Shown one piece after another: positions 10,516 through 23,175 of a DNA stretch of 64,000 bases (position 1 is the stretch's first letter; every line of letters begins with the position of its first letter). The DNA comes from Poteriospumella lacustris (lineage: Eukaryota; Sar; Chrysophyceae; Chromulinales; Dinobryaceae). The stretch spans positions 68,115-132,114 of the forward strand of contig SMOI01000057.1 in assembly GCA_008000375.1 (NCBI GenBank). The letters are read 5' to 3'. The notes under the pieces were generated by a model. It saw nothing but the letters and a program-made list of their open reading frames with translations, had not been told where the DNA came from and made no database searches. The translations under genes and the position numbers were made by a program.

Positions 10516-11499
10516 ATGGCACGGCCTAAACGACGGTTTCAGAAAATTTGTTGTGGTTCTTCGTTCGGAGCTGGAAAATTTGTTGAGCTCAGCTCGCTTC
10601 CTCTAGATCCCCGTCTGATCGTCAGCCACAAAGCAAAAGCGTCAATGGATTCAAAGATTCAAGAAGCACTGATGGAAAGAGAAGAAAGAGGGGATGGGCA
10701 TGTGGAGGAAAGGTATGGCGCGGTGTTTTCCGATACGACGTTGCCAACCGCTGTGAAGCTATGGATCACCGATCGCAGCGAAGCCCACCGTCGTTACGGA
10801 TCGATATCTGACTGGAATGTGAGCAATGTCACCTCAATGAAAGAGCTGTTCCGAGACCAAAATCACTTCAATGATGACATCTCACACTGGGATGTGAGTC
10901 AAGTCACTGACATGAGTTACCTCTTTTATGGAGCCTCGTCGTTCAACCAGCCACTGGCCGAGTGGCATGTCGATCACGTGACCAATATGGACTATATGTT
11001 TGCTGGGGCGTCTTCCTTTGATCAACCCTTGAGCACGTGGGATGTGCGCCATGTTACCAGTATGCAGCAAATGTTTTGTGCCGCTGCATCGTTCAATCAA
11101 CCGTTGTCCACTTGGAATGTGAGTCAGGTGAACAACATGAGTTGTATGTTCGATGCAGCTGCATCGTTCAACCAGCCATTAGCCCAGTGGAATGTGAGTC
11201 AACTGAACGACATGACGTGCATGTTTAAGGCCGCCTATTCGTTTGATCAGCCATTGGACACGTGGGATGTGAGTCAAGTGACACATATGGGCCACATGTT
11301 TTACGAAGCGTTTTCATTTAACCAGCCCTTGTCTGCGTGGAATGTGAGTCGTGTCAAGTACATGAATGGCATGTTTTTCAATGCCATGTCATTCCATCAA
11401 TCGCTGTCGATGTGGGACCTGAGGCAAGTCATCGACAGGGAGGACATGTTTCATGAAGCGTCTTCATATCAACTGCTGGAACCGCATGAACCATCCTAA
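10516..11499 (+). CDS. BspA-like DUF285 repeat protein
   Basis: This 327-residue protein (or 284 residues from a second ATG at 10645) consists mainly of nine tandem repeats of 25 residues. Each follows the pattern FNQPLxxWNVSxVxxMxxMF, the hallmark of DUF285/BspA-type repeats. The first unit (YGSISDWNV) and last unit (FHQSLSMWDL) are degenerate, as is normal for array ends. No signal peptide or membrane helix is evident from the chosen start, so a surface role known for bacterial BspA proteins cannot be assumed. In protists these proteins are often multi-copy and of unknown function. The stop lies only 66 bp from the convergent stop of the next gene. Confidence 0.8.
   Translation: MARPKRRFQKICCGSSFGAGKFVELSSLPLDPRLIVSHKAKASMDSKIQEALMEREERGDGHVEERYGAVFSDTTLPTAVKLWITDRSEAHRRYGSISDWNVSNVTSMKELFRDQNHFNDDISHWDVSQVTDMSYLFYGASSFNQPLAEWHVDHVTNMDYMFAGASSFDQPLSTWDVRHVTSMQQMFCAAASFNQPLSTWNVSQVNNMSCMFDAAASFNQPLAQWNVSQLNDMTCMFKAAYSFDQPLDTWDVSQVTHMGHMFYEAFSFNQPLSAWNVSRVKYMNGMFFNAMSFHQSLSMWDLRQVIDREDMFHEASSYQLLEPHEPS
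10795..11475 (+). repeat. Nine 75-bp coding repeats (DUF285 units)
   Basis: A 75-bp period is visible in the DNA: each unit carries a variant of a TGGAATGTGAGTCAAGTG core and a nearby ATGTTT. Units 3 to 8 are most alike, which suggests expansion by unequal exchange. The period is a whole number of codons. Confidence 0.8.
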
Positions 11500-11567
11500 A
11501 CGGTATCGCTCAATGGCGATGCAGGGCCGGGAGGGAAGGAAGGGCGCACCTCTCGAGAAGGAACGTC

Positions 11568-14500
11568 TTACAACATAATCTCTTCGTCCATCGCTTCGTC
11601 ATCATTTGCCATGGAACATGGATAGCCGTCATCGACCGAATCCGTCAACAGGCCGAAGCCAGACATCGATGACATCTTGGCACCCGCGGACGATGTACTA
11701 TTGGAGCCCATATTGGAAGCAGGAACAGCCACCGCAGACGTCGATTGGGACGCGGATGTTGATCGACGCGCTTGCTTCGACGGTGGCGGTCCGTCGTGTG
11801 TTCCATCGTGATTCAATGACTGCTGCGATGGCCGCCCACGCTTGTTTCCCGTTGTGGTTGACTGTCCAGCAGTTGTCGTCGCCGCTTTGGGTACAGTGAG
11901 TATCGCCACGACCGCGGTCAGCAGATCTTTGGTGTCCCATTCCGCTTCGAAAGGAACCTTCGGTATCGTGGGCAGTGTTGCCACCACGTAGAGCGGTGCA
12001 GTGGATGCTGGCACTGCTGTTCCTGCGGTTGGCAGTGGTGTTGGACCGCCGGACGAGTCTCGCCTCGGTGTGACCCCTTCCATTAAACCGGACACGGACA
12101 AGTCCATACTGGAGACCGTTGATGGGAACGCCGCTTCATCCGTGCCAATCGACGGTGGCGGTGGCTGCAATGTCAAAGGCCCTTGTCCATTGTTGTTGTT
12201 GTTGCTGCTGTTGCTCCTGATCATCGGTGGAGGGGCCAGCGTATCGAGGACAGACATCGGAACTGTGGCGGGTGCCGATACCACATCCATTGGCTGCGGA
12301 ACCGCTGAGGTGGTGTTGTCAGTGGTGGTCGCTTGTTCGACTTGACGTTGCTGTGCCCATGTCGCTTCGATGGCTCGTGCACGCGTCGCCACCTTTTCAT
12401 ACGCGTGACTAAACGGAACCAACCGCTGCACGATGCCCTTCATCACGTGTTCGACTTCGTCTTGCAGATACACGACGGGGGCTTTTCTCTTCTGCAACCC
12501 TACGTACAACTGATGACACGATTCCAGATAGGTCAAATAGAGTCGGCTGTGTTGATGGAGCAGACTGGCTTGTAAGGTGATCGTTTGCCATTGCGGCTCC
12601 AACGGGAGGAGCAGGACGCCATCGTCACCACCACCGCCGCCACTACCACCAGCGGCCGCGGTATTCAGCAGTGTCAACACGTCCTCGGGCAACACATGCT
12701 CATCCATCTGTAACTGAATCATTCGTAAATACGCCTCGACACTCGACACCAACGTTTCATGGATCGCTGGGTACGCGATCTTCGTCAGCGCCTGTTGCGT
12801 AAGTTGCCAGGCCATGTCCACCTCGTTACAGGATGCCACCATCTGTAAATACCGATTCACATACTACACCAGCCACCACACAACCAGTTAACACGCGTGC
12901 ACCAACACCACCCACGAGAACAATGGGTCTTACCTTGCGACGCAATGCATCAAACTCACAGATGCGTGCCAGCAGCACATCCCAGGGTTGCACCGGGTTG
13001 TCCGTCGACCACATCGCCACGATTTGCGAACGTTTCCTCTCAAACAACTTGTGCAACTCCGCTAAGCCTCGTTCAACGGTTATACCTTCCCATCCACCAA
13101 GACTTTGCATCGCTTGACGTACCGACCGGGGCAAAAACCCTGGACCGTAGGAGAGAAACCGTTTCGTCAACTGCCAAAACGCATCGGAGAGGCGATAATG
13201 GGTGCGGAAATGGTAGATATCTCGTTTACGACAATCCAGGAGTCCCTTCACGGCCACCACAAAGATTTCCCACAGCAACGACAGAACAGGTGCACATTCA
13301 CGGTATGGTTCATTATATTCCTCGGGTGTAGTATCCACAATGGCCGGGACTGCCGCCGCCGCCGCCGCCGCCTCTGTTGTACCCGCCAAAGAAGCCACAG
13401 ACAATGTGGAGCCATCGCTACCACTTATGCTCCCACCCGTGTTTTCCCGTCGGAGAATCATCACTTCCTCTTGGATATCTTCCACCACGATGAACGGTGA
13501 TGATGATGCGGCGGAATACCCAGGCGTTAGCAGCTCATCCATCCAGGTTAAGGCGATCTTCATGCGTAACGAGGCGATGTAATACGATGCATTGACCTTG
13601 GACGGTTTGCCGTAATTGTTATGCTGGGTGTCTTCAGTGAGAAGGCGCTGTACACGTGCCAATAAGGCGAGTACGTCTTTGCCGACGGTCTTCGTGGCCA
13701 CGACGGTGGACCGATCTCGCAGCTGCCAACGATACTTGGCCGTCATGATCATAGCAAACAACGATTCGTCCAGGTAATTGTCTACAAAACAAAAACGCGC
13801 GTCAATGAATGGGAGTTTAGGTCAGCCGCGTAGCAGCTCGTAGCAGCTCGTAGCAGCTCGAAGCTCAACAAAACGTACCTGACTCCATCAGTGGCAACAA
13901 CGATCGCAGCAACTGCCCGCGTGGACCCTGCACGGTGACGTCCTTGTGATGGGCATAGTTCTTTGCCAACATAATCTTCTGTACGCAGTACCCTTCAATG
14001 CAGTAGTAGTACTTTCGATCCCATCGGGGGCCAACCACGACCGCCTCTGCCTCTGTACTGCTGCTGCTGGTGCTGCTGCTGACCGCAGGGACGGTGGTGG
14101 TAGAGGAGGAGGTACGAGTGGCATTTGTTGAGGTCCGTTCCATCAGTGCGTGGGTCACGTGGAAGAGTTTATCCACCAATACTTCACACAATCGCTTCAA
14201 TAGATCCGTCAAGAGCAACGCCTTCACAAAGCATACCACCGCAGGTGACGTCATCCAGTCCTCCAGTCCCCCTACCGAGGACATAGAGGCAGCCGTCTGT
14301 GTAGTACCAGTGGTACGTGCAGCAGTTGCAGCAGCAGAGGCAACAGACGCAGTAGTAGTCGTCCCAGCTGCTGAAGAGGCTCCCTTGATGGATGCTTTCA
14401 CGTGATGGGGCCACAGTTCTTTGATCATGCTCACGTCCAACCATTCGACGTAGTCATCGATGTGCTCCTCGGACGTCATCAATCGATACAGCTCTTCGAC

Positions 14501-17500
14501 GGCGGGAATGATTTCATTCATCCAACATTCGGGGTCTAGCTTCCACAAACGATCCTGTTGAAAGGTCTTCTCACGTGCCTCTAGGCCGCGCTCCATCGAC
14601 CACAATCGATGGTATAAGCGATCGAGAAAGTGTTTCGCGGGGATGACGTCCATGTGTTGAAACAAGAAATCAGACAGCCCATGGACGCATATCTCTACGC
14701 GTTGCAGCAACTGTATCCAACTATCGATGGCTGTTGGACAATAGGACAAGTGTTCGAGGGCATATTGGACAAAGGCGATGGTCTTGGCATCGACGGAGGT
14801 ATGATCGTCCACGTACGCGATGTACGGGTAGGCTTCCTTCAACGACGCGAGTAGTTCGTCGGTGGCGGGTAGCATATCCGCGGTAATGGCATTGATTTCC
14901 AATAGATCCGCAAAGACATGAACCACGACAGGGATGTCCGTTCCTGATGCCTGATGCTGTTGAATGGCGGTTAAGAATGCCGTTGCCTGTTGTCGTTGAC
15001 GTACATCGGGGATATCCTCCGCTGATTCCCGCCGCTGTTGATGAGGCGTGAGAGAGGAATACGCCCATTTGTCGAGGTTCAAAAACGATTGTAACTGTGG
15101 ACGATACGGTCCCCGACCAATGATTGCCGTCTGTAACACCTCTTGCAAAGCAATCCATTGTTGCGCTTCGCGTAGATTGGACTTCGTAAACGATTTCATG
15201 TTGCCACAGGCCTTCAACAGCGAATACATCCGTGTCATCGCGGTAATCGTCGGTGCGTGATACTGCCCCGTACGTAAATGATTCAATCCTCCGATCGGGA
15301 AATCATACATCACCGAGCACGTATGACTGACGATGACGCACGCATCTTGGAAGTTGGCGACGGATAAGGCATCCTCCGCCGCCCCAGGAGACAAACAGGG
15401 CATCGTCAAGTCCTGCAACGAGGCCATCGCTGCCACAAAACGATCCGTCGATGATAAACTGTCCAGTAGCAGCTCATCTAAGAAATTCGCGATTTGGAAG
15501 CGCTCTTCTGCATGCAACGCCAATGGTAGCGGGTGGATAATGGGTGCGGATGCATCTGTAGCTCTGGATAAGCTACTGCCCACCAACAGGACGATCGTAT
15601 GAGCAAGGTCAGCGAGTTGTGCCATGTTTTGATCGGTTTGAAGCTTCTGTTGCTGCAACAAATGCGGTGCCAGGTCTGTGAGTAACGTCGTCGCCAAGAT
15701 GGTACATTCGTCGTTGGACAAAGCGAACGGTAATGTGGAACCAGTGTGATGACATTGCGACAAGAGAAACACGTCGCCCAGACGGGACAATGACGTTAGA
15801 ACCGATGCGGCCATAAGTGTTTCCCCGTCCCGAGGAGTGGTGACCGGTGTAAGGCTCTCCCCACCGCCTCCAAGGTGGGCTGCCGACGATCGGTGGATCA
15901 AAACGTTGTCCAGCCATTCGTATAGAAAGCGATGGGCCACTGGACGCAATTGGTCGTGGACAAGGGACTGAAAGATGGGTTTGTTCTCGGGGGATGGTTC
16001 GCCATTCGTCGGAACCAGCGATGAGGATGCATAACGTCCAACCAACACAAACACCCGCCACAACATCGATACGATTGGCATCGTTTGAGCAGATCCGAAG
16101 CCAGTAGTGCTACTGCTACTGTTGCTACTGCTGCTACTGGTGGACAAGGCTTGTGCAGCCACATAGGTGCTCAAAAACATCCGTTGACTCAAACGCACGA
16201 TATCTAACAATACCGTGGTATCGACATGACTGGCAACCGACGGATTACCCCATATCCAAGTGACGTACGGCACCAGTTTACGTAAAAAGCCACGAAACCC
16301 ACGTTGAAAATGAGTAGAAGAGGCGGCCAAGAGAGATGGTGTGGACGCGGTAGGCGTATTCATCATGGTGGACGGGGTGCGGAGCGTCGCCTCCACTAAA
16401 TCGTGCACATGTCGAAACAGCAACTGGATCAATTTCGCTGCTTCCCCATACCGTTTGTCGCCTAACAGACCGGAGAAATTCATCAACAGGGGCAAGACCA
16501 TTGTCCCCGTAGATGGGGCTCCCGCGTTGGCCGCATCTTCTTCGGACGAGGCAACCACCCATGGTGGACTTGTTGAGGAAGACGACCGGAACGCCCGATC
16601 ATCGGCGGTATCTTCATTGTCGTCGGTCGTATCCAACAGATCGTACGACAAGCTATCGATGAATTTCCGCAACTGCTCCACGTCAAAGCTTTCCAGTTGC
16701 TTATGCACATCGCGATCAAGCATTCGACGACTTTCTTCGAGACTCACGTTGAGCAAATACTGTTGAAGGCATTGATCACCTTTCGTGATCAACGACGACA
16801 ACGTAAACGAATCCACCGTCTGCCAGTCACTCGGGGTGTGCAACAAATACAACGTTCGATCGCCAATCTCTTGTGTCATCCCTCGTAAGCGATATAAGAT
16901 CGTTTGTAACAGGGTCGCGAAGTCCATGTTCATTTCCGTGATCCAGAGGGGAAGCATCGTCGTGGATTCGGATTCTCCTGATTCGTCCTTGTTACCTTTG
17001 GTGCCTGCTTTCTTACGCCTCGCATTGTTGTTGCTGTTCTTCACGGCCGTTGTCTTGGAGGCAGCAGCTGAAGTTGATGAAACTTGAACAGAAACATATT
17101 TGGCAAAGAGCCAACGCATTGAAACCCATAACGTACGAAATCGTAAAGCAAATCCATCGGTGATATCAAAGGTTCCATCTAACGCCCACTGGGAGAACAG
17201 ATGATGCAAAATCTGCCCCGACAACTCATCAGTATACGATCCAGCATTTCGCGACGATTGGACCATATGCACAGCGATCGAACATTCCGCAAGCAAGACT
17301 TGCGTCGTCAGACGTGAGGCATGATCAGGGAGTTCGAGAAATGCGAAAGGTACGCTGCTGGGAAGGAATCGTTGCCATTGAAGCAGCGCCGCCCCACAAC
17401 GAAGAGCAACGATCGACAGCTTCGCCCACGGAAAGGTCTTCAAATGATATCGTACCAGGCCAATAGGAACGTCCACAAAACTAGAGGTCCATTGCGACAA

Positions 17501-19001
17501 GATACGAAGCAGATGTCGGCCTATTTCGACATTTACTGATGGCGAATCGTAGTGTAGATCGAGAAGCTCCAGTAGTCTTCGAAGATCGTCCACCAGCCAG
17601 TCTAAACAGGGCATTTCTCGCACTTCATCGCCTCGTTCGGCTAAGCGTTTACGTCGGGCCTCTTCTTCTTTTTCACGCTGTGATTCAAGTTCCTTTTTCG
17701 CTTGTTCTTCCGCTGCCTGAGCCACTTCAGCAGCTTTCGCAGCTTCAGCGGCATCTTCAACCTCTTCCTGTGTTGGGAAGGTTTCTGCGAGTCCTTCAGC
17801 CGTCAAAAATTTACTCAATTCGGGCATGGATTGAATCCAATTATCACAAATACTCTAAGAAAGGCGTTGTCAGTTGAGAAGAATGGCGGGCAACACTTGA
17901 TGTGAAGGATACCTGGATGGCCTGTAGCTCTTGTGGAACGTCGTTGCCACCATTCGCCATATCATTTCCTGCTTCGCGGCTATTCCCGTCCGACTGTACG
18001 TGCAGGCGATTTTTGCGGGTGGACATACGTTCAGGTTTAGGAAGCTCAGGCTTCTCAGAAGCCGCCGTTTCGGCGGTGGCAAGTAACGAGGCGGGATCAC
18101 CGACCGCAGCACCAGAAACACCTTCCTCTGCCACGGCAGACAACTGAGATTCGGGAATGATTTCATCTACATCCATAGGTATATCTGCTGATTGACTTGG
18201 ATCCACAATAACCTCTTCATCTTCGACGATCTTCCCAGAAAAATAAGCCTCAAGAGCATCGGCGGTCAGGTTCGCCAACTGAGAATAGCTGCTTTCTTCT
18301 TTCCCAGACGATCCCAATCTTTGAACTAAAGCCTCAAATACACCTACAGCTTCTGTAGTATCTCTAAGATGAGATAGGTGCCGTTGGCTTGATCTATTGC
18401 ATTGCGCGTCCACCGATGGATAAGTTGGAACTGCAGGCAATGTGACCACTCCCTTGCCTATAAGTGGCATCTGTGGAATATCCAGTAGAAGATATGAGTA
18501 TACACCCTCAAATTTGTCTTGATATTCATTGAGTAATCGACGATAGGTCCACTCATCGCCAACACGTTGGGCAAGAAATATGGTGTGTTTCACTACCAAA
18601 AGGTCATCCTTGCCCATCTCATCCATCAGCAGATGATTGGAAAGAGCCAGCTGATACGCAAACTCTGCGTCGGTGGATTGTTCATTGGGTCCACAGCGCT
18701 TGATTATAGCGATATATGATTGAATACAGAGCTTCTGTGCGAGGAAGAGCAAGTCCGACCACTCTCGTCCCACAATCGATAATGCCGACGTTGCTTCCGA
18801 TATTTCATCTTGAATCGCCTTCAAACCAGCAATAATGGCCTGAAACGTTGGAATATCTGTACAACTGACATAATCTTGCATTATTTTATTGTATTCTTGC
18901 TTCAGTCTATTGTATACAGCCTCTTTGCCCCCGAGCGTCGATTTGACGACGGTCACCTTTTGGCCACCGGACACTTGTCCCTGAATCGACCTCCACGACA
19001 T
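11568..19001 (-). CDS. 2395-residue helical protein, possibly HIR3/CABIN1-like
   Basis: There are four exons on the minus strand: 17913-19001, 13879-17854, 12934-13781 and 11568-12842. GT/AG borders join them in frame (7188 nt). The start at 19001 is the first ATG after an upstream in-frame stop. The protein is almost wholly alpha-helical with no enzyme motif. It has an acidic linker and basic STRKNRLHVQ segment near residue 340, a charged E/A/K coiled stretch near 380-430, and a Ser/Thr-rich tail ending in an acidic DDEAMDEE. Blocks such as LEHLSYCPTAIDSW and the later KRDIYHFRTHYRL resemble positions in HIR3/CABIN1, the helical-repeat subunit of the HIRA histone H3.3 chaperone, and the length is right. 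The resemblance is weak and made by eye; THOC2-like or another large scaffold remains possible. The gene model is firm, the family is not. Confidence 0.6.
13831..13860. repeat. Three perfect 10-bp tandem copies inside an intron
   Basis: TAGCAGCTCG occurs three times in a row within intron 2 (13782-13878) of the large minus-strand gene. It is a short intronic minisatellite with no obvious role. Confidence 0.85.
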
Positions 19002-19417
19002 TTTAACCTCGTGAAACTCAACTGTGGTCAGTTATTTGATCAGTCCTTTCGGATACCCGAAGAAATCTGCGCCATGAGCTGACGATGGACGAAGAAGAAT
19101 TCCCTGAGATTGATTGATTTTGCTGGCACTTCTTGACGTGAGTCTGAATTCAAAACCTACTGCACAAATGCATGTGCATAGTTTAGAACAGCCTATTCAT
19201 CAATTTTCAAATATATTGTACATAGTGGAGTCGTCATCGTCGTCTCGTCATCCGATCTCCTCGCTCACTCGCTCGCCTCTTGTTCTCATTCGACTGACTG
19301 GTAGTGGGCATGCAGCAAACATATCTCTTTCAATGACCTTCGGCCAAGTGATCTTAGAAGCCTGGTCAGATCGTTTTGGTGTATACTGCCATTGCAGGAA
19401 AGAGCATCTGCATCAAA
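19002..19417. other. Divergent intergenic region
   Basis: This probably contains the promoters of the large minus-strand gene and the plus-strand coiled-coil gene. No TATA box stands out. A possible splice acceptor (TTGCAG, just before 19398) raises the chance of a 5' UTR intron for the plus-strand gene. Confidence 0.45.
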
Positions 19418-21360
19418 ATGAAGAAGAAGGCCACAAAAAGTAAACCAGCTTGGAAGCTCAGACCAACAATTATAGCACCTCACCAATCGCCTCTTCCATT
19501 CCTTAATGCCCCCGCCACTGAAGAGCACAACACCTCTGGAACTTGTGTGGAATCTATCGGACAGAAGCGGCCGTTCATTGACGATCAAAATTCCTCCCTG
19601 CACATCAAACGGGCACATCTTGAATCGCAAGTCACGGAGATCAAACAAGAGTACGATACTCGCAATCTTATCCCGCTGCTGAAGGCTTATCGAATTGAAG
19701 CGTGGTCTGACGATATTTTGACACGAATCAATGAGGCTTTCTTGGCAGCTGAAAATGCCTTGTCCGCATTCAATATATCGAGGCTAGATAAGGAGTCCCG
19801 AAGACTTTTTTTCATGAAAGTGTTCCGAATTCTTTTCGCTCCTTCAGAAGCAAACGAGCAGCCTATTAACAATCACACCATAAGAGCATACAAGCCTCTT
19901 TCTCCCTTGGAGTCATTTTTTCGTGGAATTCATGGTTTTCTAAATGAAACGAATCTCTCAACGTTTCAAAGTCCTTTCGACGTCGGTCCTTTACCTGATC
20001 CAACATTAAGCTTCAAGTCTATGCGAATCTTTTGTGTCGCATATGCTGAGCAGATGAATGTTCCTGCAGAGAAAGGTCAGGAATGTGGTGGCTCCAACGT
20101 GGCCGATACAGTTCAAGTGGGGGCTTATGCTGTTCAGCCTCCTCCAGAAGCTGTTGGTGAGCCACCTGCACAAGGTGCTGGTATCGTACAACCACTTCCA
20201 CAAGGTGCTGGTGCCGTTGAGCCGCATCCAGAAGGTTCTACCAGTAACAGCACAGGCGACAGCAACTGCACTGTTGACGTTCAGGCCGATCTGACCACCC
20301 ATATGAAAACCGACACTACGCTGGAAAACTATCAGAAGCTGCTCAATGAATGGCATTCTTCTCGTCATCGCGTCAAGGAGTTGGAACAACAGCTGGTTGA
20401 CATGACCGTTGACAAAGCTACCTGGGAAACCAAATTCAACGTGTTGAATCAGCAGTTCGCAGCATTGAAGGAGTCCTGGCAAGACAAGGATGAAGCTGCT
20501 TTCAGAATTATTGATAACGCACTCACTGACGTTCCAATCCTCTGTCAACAGCATGTTTCTCGCACAGTCTCGGAGGCAGCCACAAGCTCTACGAGTCACC
20601 ATCATCATGATATGAAATCAGCCTCAATTCGTGTTCCTCGAAAGCAACGAAATCGTTACGAAGAAATCATTTTTTGGTTGAAAAAGGAGAACATCAAGTT
20701 GTCACGAGAAATGTATCATGCCCAACAGTTTGCTATCTCTGCTGCCAACTACATATGGGAGTTACCGCAGCCATATTGTTCCACCGGTTTCTCTGAGTGG
20801 TCACCACTCCCCCACGATGACGCCGACAGTGAAGAAGATTCCAATGAAGCGGGAGACTACGTTCATGCCTTGTCATCTGGTGGTCGACAGTCAGCAATCG
20901 AAGAGCATTCCATATTGTTGAATTCGTTCGAAGAGGATAAGCACCATTTGGGTCGGCCATCGGCTTCTCACAGTAACGCGGGCGTAGACCATGACCAATC
21001 ATCGCGGAAAGGTAAACTGCTCTTCTTTGACACCTCTATTCGATTGTTTTTGCGTATTCAATTCAATTTTTATGTTATGCAATTCATTTTATAGAACCTT
21101 TAAACCCTGTTCGATCATTGAAAGAGAGGTTACAGAAGAAGCGCCAAGAAGGTGTGGGGACCAGCTCGAGTGTGTTGAACCTTTCTTCGTCGTCGATCGA
21201 GTACACGGAAGACAGAGTCGGAGACAGAGACACCGATCACATCACGTCCTCCAATTATGCATCTGAGAGCAATACTACTTCAAAGTTTAAAGAAGCGTTG
21301 AATCGCAAAGTCGCCAAGGAACGAGCGAAGAAAGACGGCAGACCCGTTGACCTTACATAA
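19418..21360 (+). CDS. Unrecognised 619-residue protein with a central coiled coil
   Basis: Two exons, 19418-21011 and 21095-21360, join across an 83-bp intron in frame (1860 nt). The first ATG is at 19418, with the lysine-rich start MKKKATKSK. An N-terminal helical region of about 200 residues is followed by a Pro/Gly linker with repeated QGAG and PPPEAV motifs. Next comes a heptad-like coiled coil (near ENYQKLLNEWHSSRHRVKELEQ, about residues 300-360), a short HHHH run, a second helical segment, and an acidic DDADSEEDSNEAGD stretch. The second exon is basic and ends in KEALNRKVAKERAKKDGR. I recognise no family. Composition fits a nuclear or cytoskeletal scaffold, but this is only inference. 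Confidence 0.65.
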
Positions 21361-21759
21361 TTGTACATACTGCACATTTCTTGTAAATAACACCTTTATT
21401 GATTCATGTCTAGTTCAGCTAGAGCCCTATCTTGTCAGTCGCAATATTTTTAAAAGGTATCACATGACGAGCCTCATTCTCGCACAGTTAGTTTATTGTG
21501 GTGTTGTATAATCATCGATGGGGAGGAGAGAGCGGGAAAAAAAAACCGTTACACATCATCGTCACACGTTCTTTTGACCGTTTTACCTGTTCCATCCATC
21601 CATCCATGTTCCTTTGTTCCAACCAAAATTTTGAAGCAAATGGCATTCACTTTCGCTGATTCATCACTTTCGAAATGCATACGCCTATTTTTGGTTATGC
21701 TATAATCTTCATTGGCTACTGAACTCCAGAAATCTCTGCCAACTTATTCACTTGTCGAA
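21361..21759. other. Intergenic region between two plus-strand genes
   Basis: This is A/T-rich with a short CCATC tandem run near 21595-21608. It probably holds the 3' UTR of the upstream gene and the promoter of the downstream one. No gene is seen. Confidence 0.5.
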
Positions 21760-23175
21760 ATGAGTGCTGATGATGACGGTAAGTGTCAATGTTCTAAAGG
21801 AGGTGGAATATCGCTCATTGTTGATGATTCCTTTGCAATAGACTCGGGCGACGTCAATTGGGGTGGTTTTGGCATTTACATTGCCTACATTTTTGCGTTT
21901 GTCATCTTTACTTTCTTCTTGGACAAGTTCAAACTGTGCGATCGATGGGTCCACGAACTTTCGCTGAAATCGCAAGAGCATTTGCATCCATACGTCCTCA
22001 GACAAAGACACGTTGACCTGGAGGATAGCAACCGCAAAAATGCTGAGCATGAGAGTCAATATGAGGGGGAATGCTGTGATTGTATGTTTGGTGGCAAGGA
22101 ACGTTGTTCCAGCGAAATATCGCAATACAAAGTCGAGTACCTTTCTTACTTGCTCGATGCGCCAGTCTACCTGGCAGTTGCACCAGTTGAGTCGACAGCC
22201 AAGGACGAAACAGTGATTAATCTCTGTTGGTGTTGGCCAATTCGAATCGCCCCAAAGCTATTTTCGGACATTTTGTTGTACAATTTTAGCAAGCATTCTT
22301 TGCTGGGTATGTTTGCGACTACCAAGGGTCATCCATTTTCAAGAGCTGAAAAACGCTCCGCATTCTTATGTCAAACATGTATGGCTTTGGGTTTTGGTAT
22401 TCTTGTCAGCCAGCTGTCGGCCTATGAAAAACTTTTTTTGAACATATTTATTATCTCGCCGACGATGATCGCCTTAAACACCGCTCTGTATTATCTCCTC
22501 GCTTGCCCATGTTTTCGAACGTGTAAAGAGCGTGGAGGTTGTGCAAAGTGTTTTGTTTCATGTTTGGAAGGTTTGGGATGGTTCATCGCGGTACCTATTG
22601 CTTTATGTTGTATCTCCTTTTTGTTGGGTATGGCCATTGTCTCCTCTGGTAATCCTAATACCAGCTTGAATGTGATTGCCTCCTTTGCGTATTCGGTTCA
22701 TGTGGTGTCGTCCATTCAAGAGGCATTTATGTCTTTCATCATTTTCTTAAACGGTCGTCATTGCTTTCACATCAAAGTATGCTGCATGAAAGTGATGACC
22801 TTGGGCAAGTATTTTGAAGAAAAGATTGAATTGGCGGAATGGGAAGAAAACAAGCACTACTACAAGTCGGAATGGCGTCTGTGTGGATGCTCTTGTTTGG
22901 TCACGATCGTTCATGTTGGTATTATTGATGACCCTTCCTCACCTCCAACATGGTTGAAGCCCGCCAAGATTGACCAAGTGGTGCCTATGAATGATGAAAT
23001 AATCGCTGAAGCGGTCATTGTCGTCGATCCTTCCAAAGTCAATGAGACGGAGAAGATGATTTCGAACATCAATGTGGTTTCTGAAGTTGATGCTGTCGAT
23101 AAAGACAAAAAGGAGAATGGTCAAGACGATATTGAGATGGTTTCTATCGAATCTCATCCCAGTTCACCCGTTTAA
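21760..23175 (+). CDS. Cysteine-rich multi-pass membrane protein
   Basis: This 471-residue protein is intronless from the ATG at 21760 (MSADDDGK). The frame is open a little further upstream but has no earlier ATG. Hydrophobic helices lie near residues 35-55, 205-225, 230-250, 270-295 and 305-330. The loops are rich in cysteine (CQCS, CCDCMFGGKERC, CPCFRTC, CAKCFVSC). The segment HSLLGMF followed by PFSRAEKR, just before the second helix, recalls the segment before a transmembrane helix in polycystin-1-type proteins. That likeness is slight and no PLAT domain or pore is seen. The C-terminus is long, acidic and cytosolic-looking. Function is unknown; a membrane sensor or channel-associated protein is a guess. 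Confidence 0.65.
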   Translation: MSADDDGKCQCSKGGGISLIVDDSFAIDSGDVNWGGFGIYIAYIFAFVIFTFFLDKFKLCDRWVHELSLKSQEHLHPYVLRQRHVDLEDSNRKNAEHESQYEGECCDCMFGGKERCSSEISQYKVEYLSYLLDAPVYLAVAPVESTAKDETVINLCWCWPIRIAPKLFSDILLYNFSKHSLLGMFATTKGHPFSRAEKRSAFLCQTCMALGFGILVSQLSAYEKLFLNIFIISPTMIALNTALYYLLACPCFRTCKERGGCAKCFVSCLEGLGWFIAVPIALCCISFLLGMAIVSSGNPNTSLNVIASFAYSVHVVSSIQEAFMSFIIFLNGRHCFHIKVCCMKVMTLGKYFEEKIELAEWEENKHYYKSEWRLCGCSCLVTIVHVGIIDDPSSPPTWLKPAKIDQVVPMNDEIIAEAVIVVDPSKVNETEKMISNINVVSEVDAVDKDKKENGQDDIEMVSIESHPSSPV

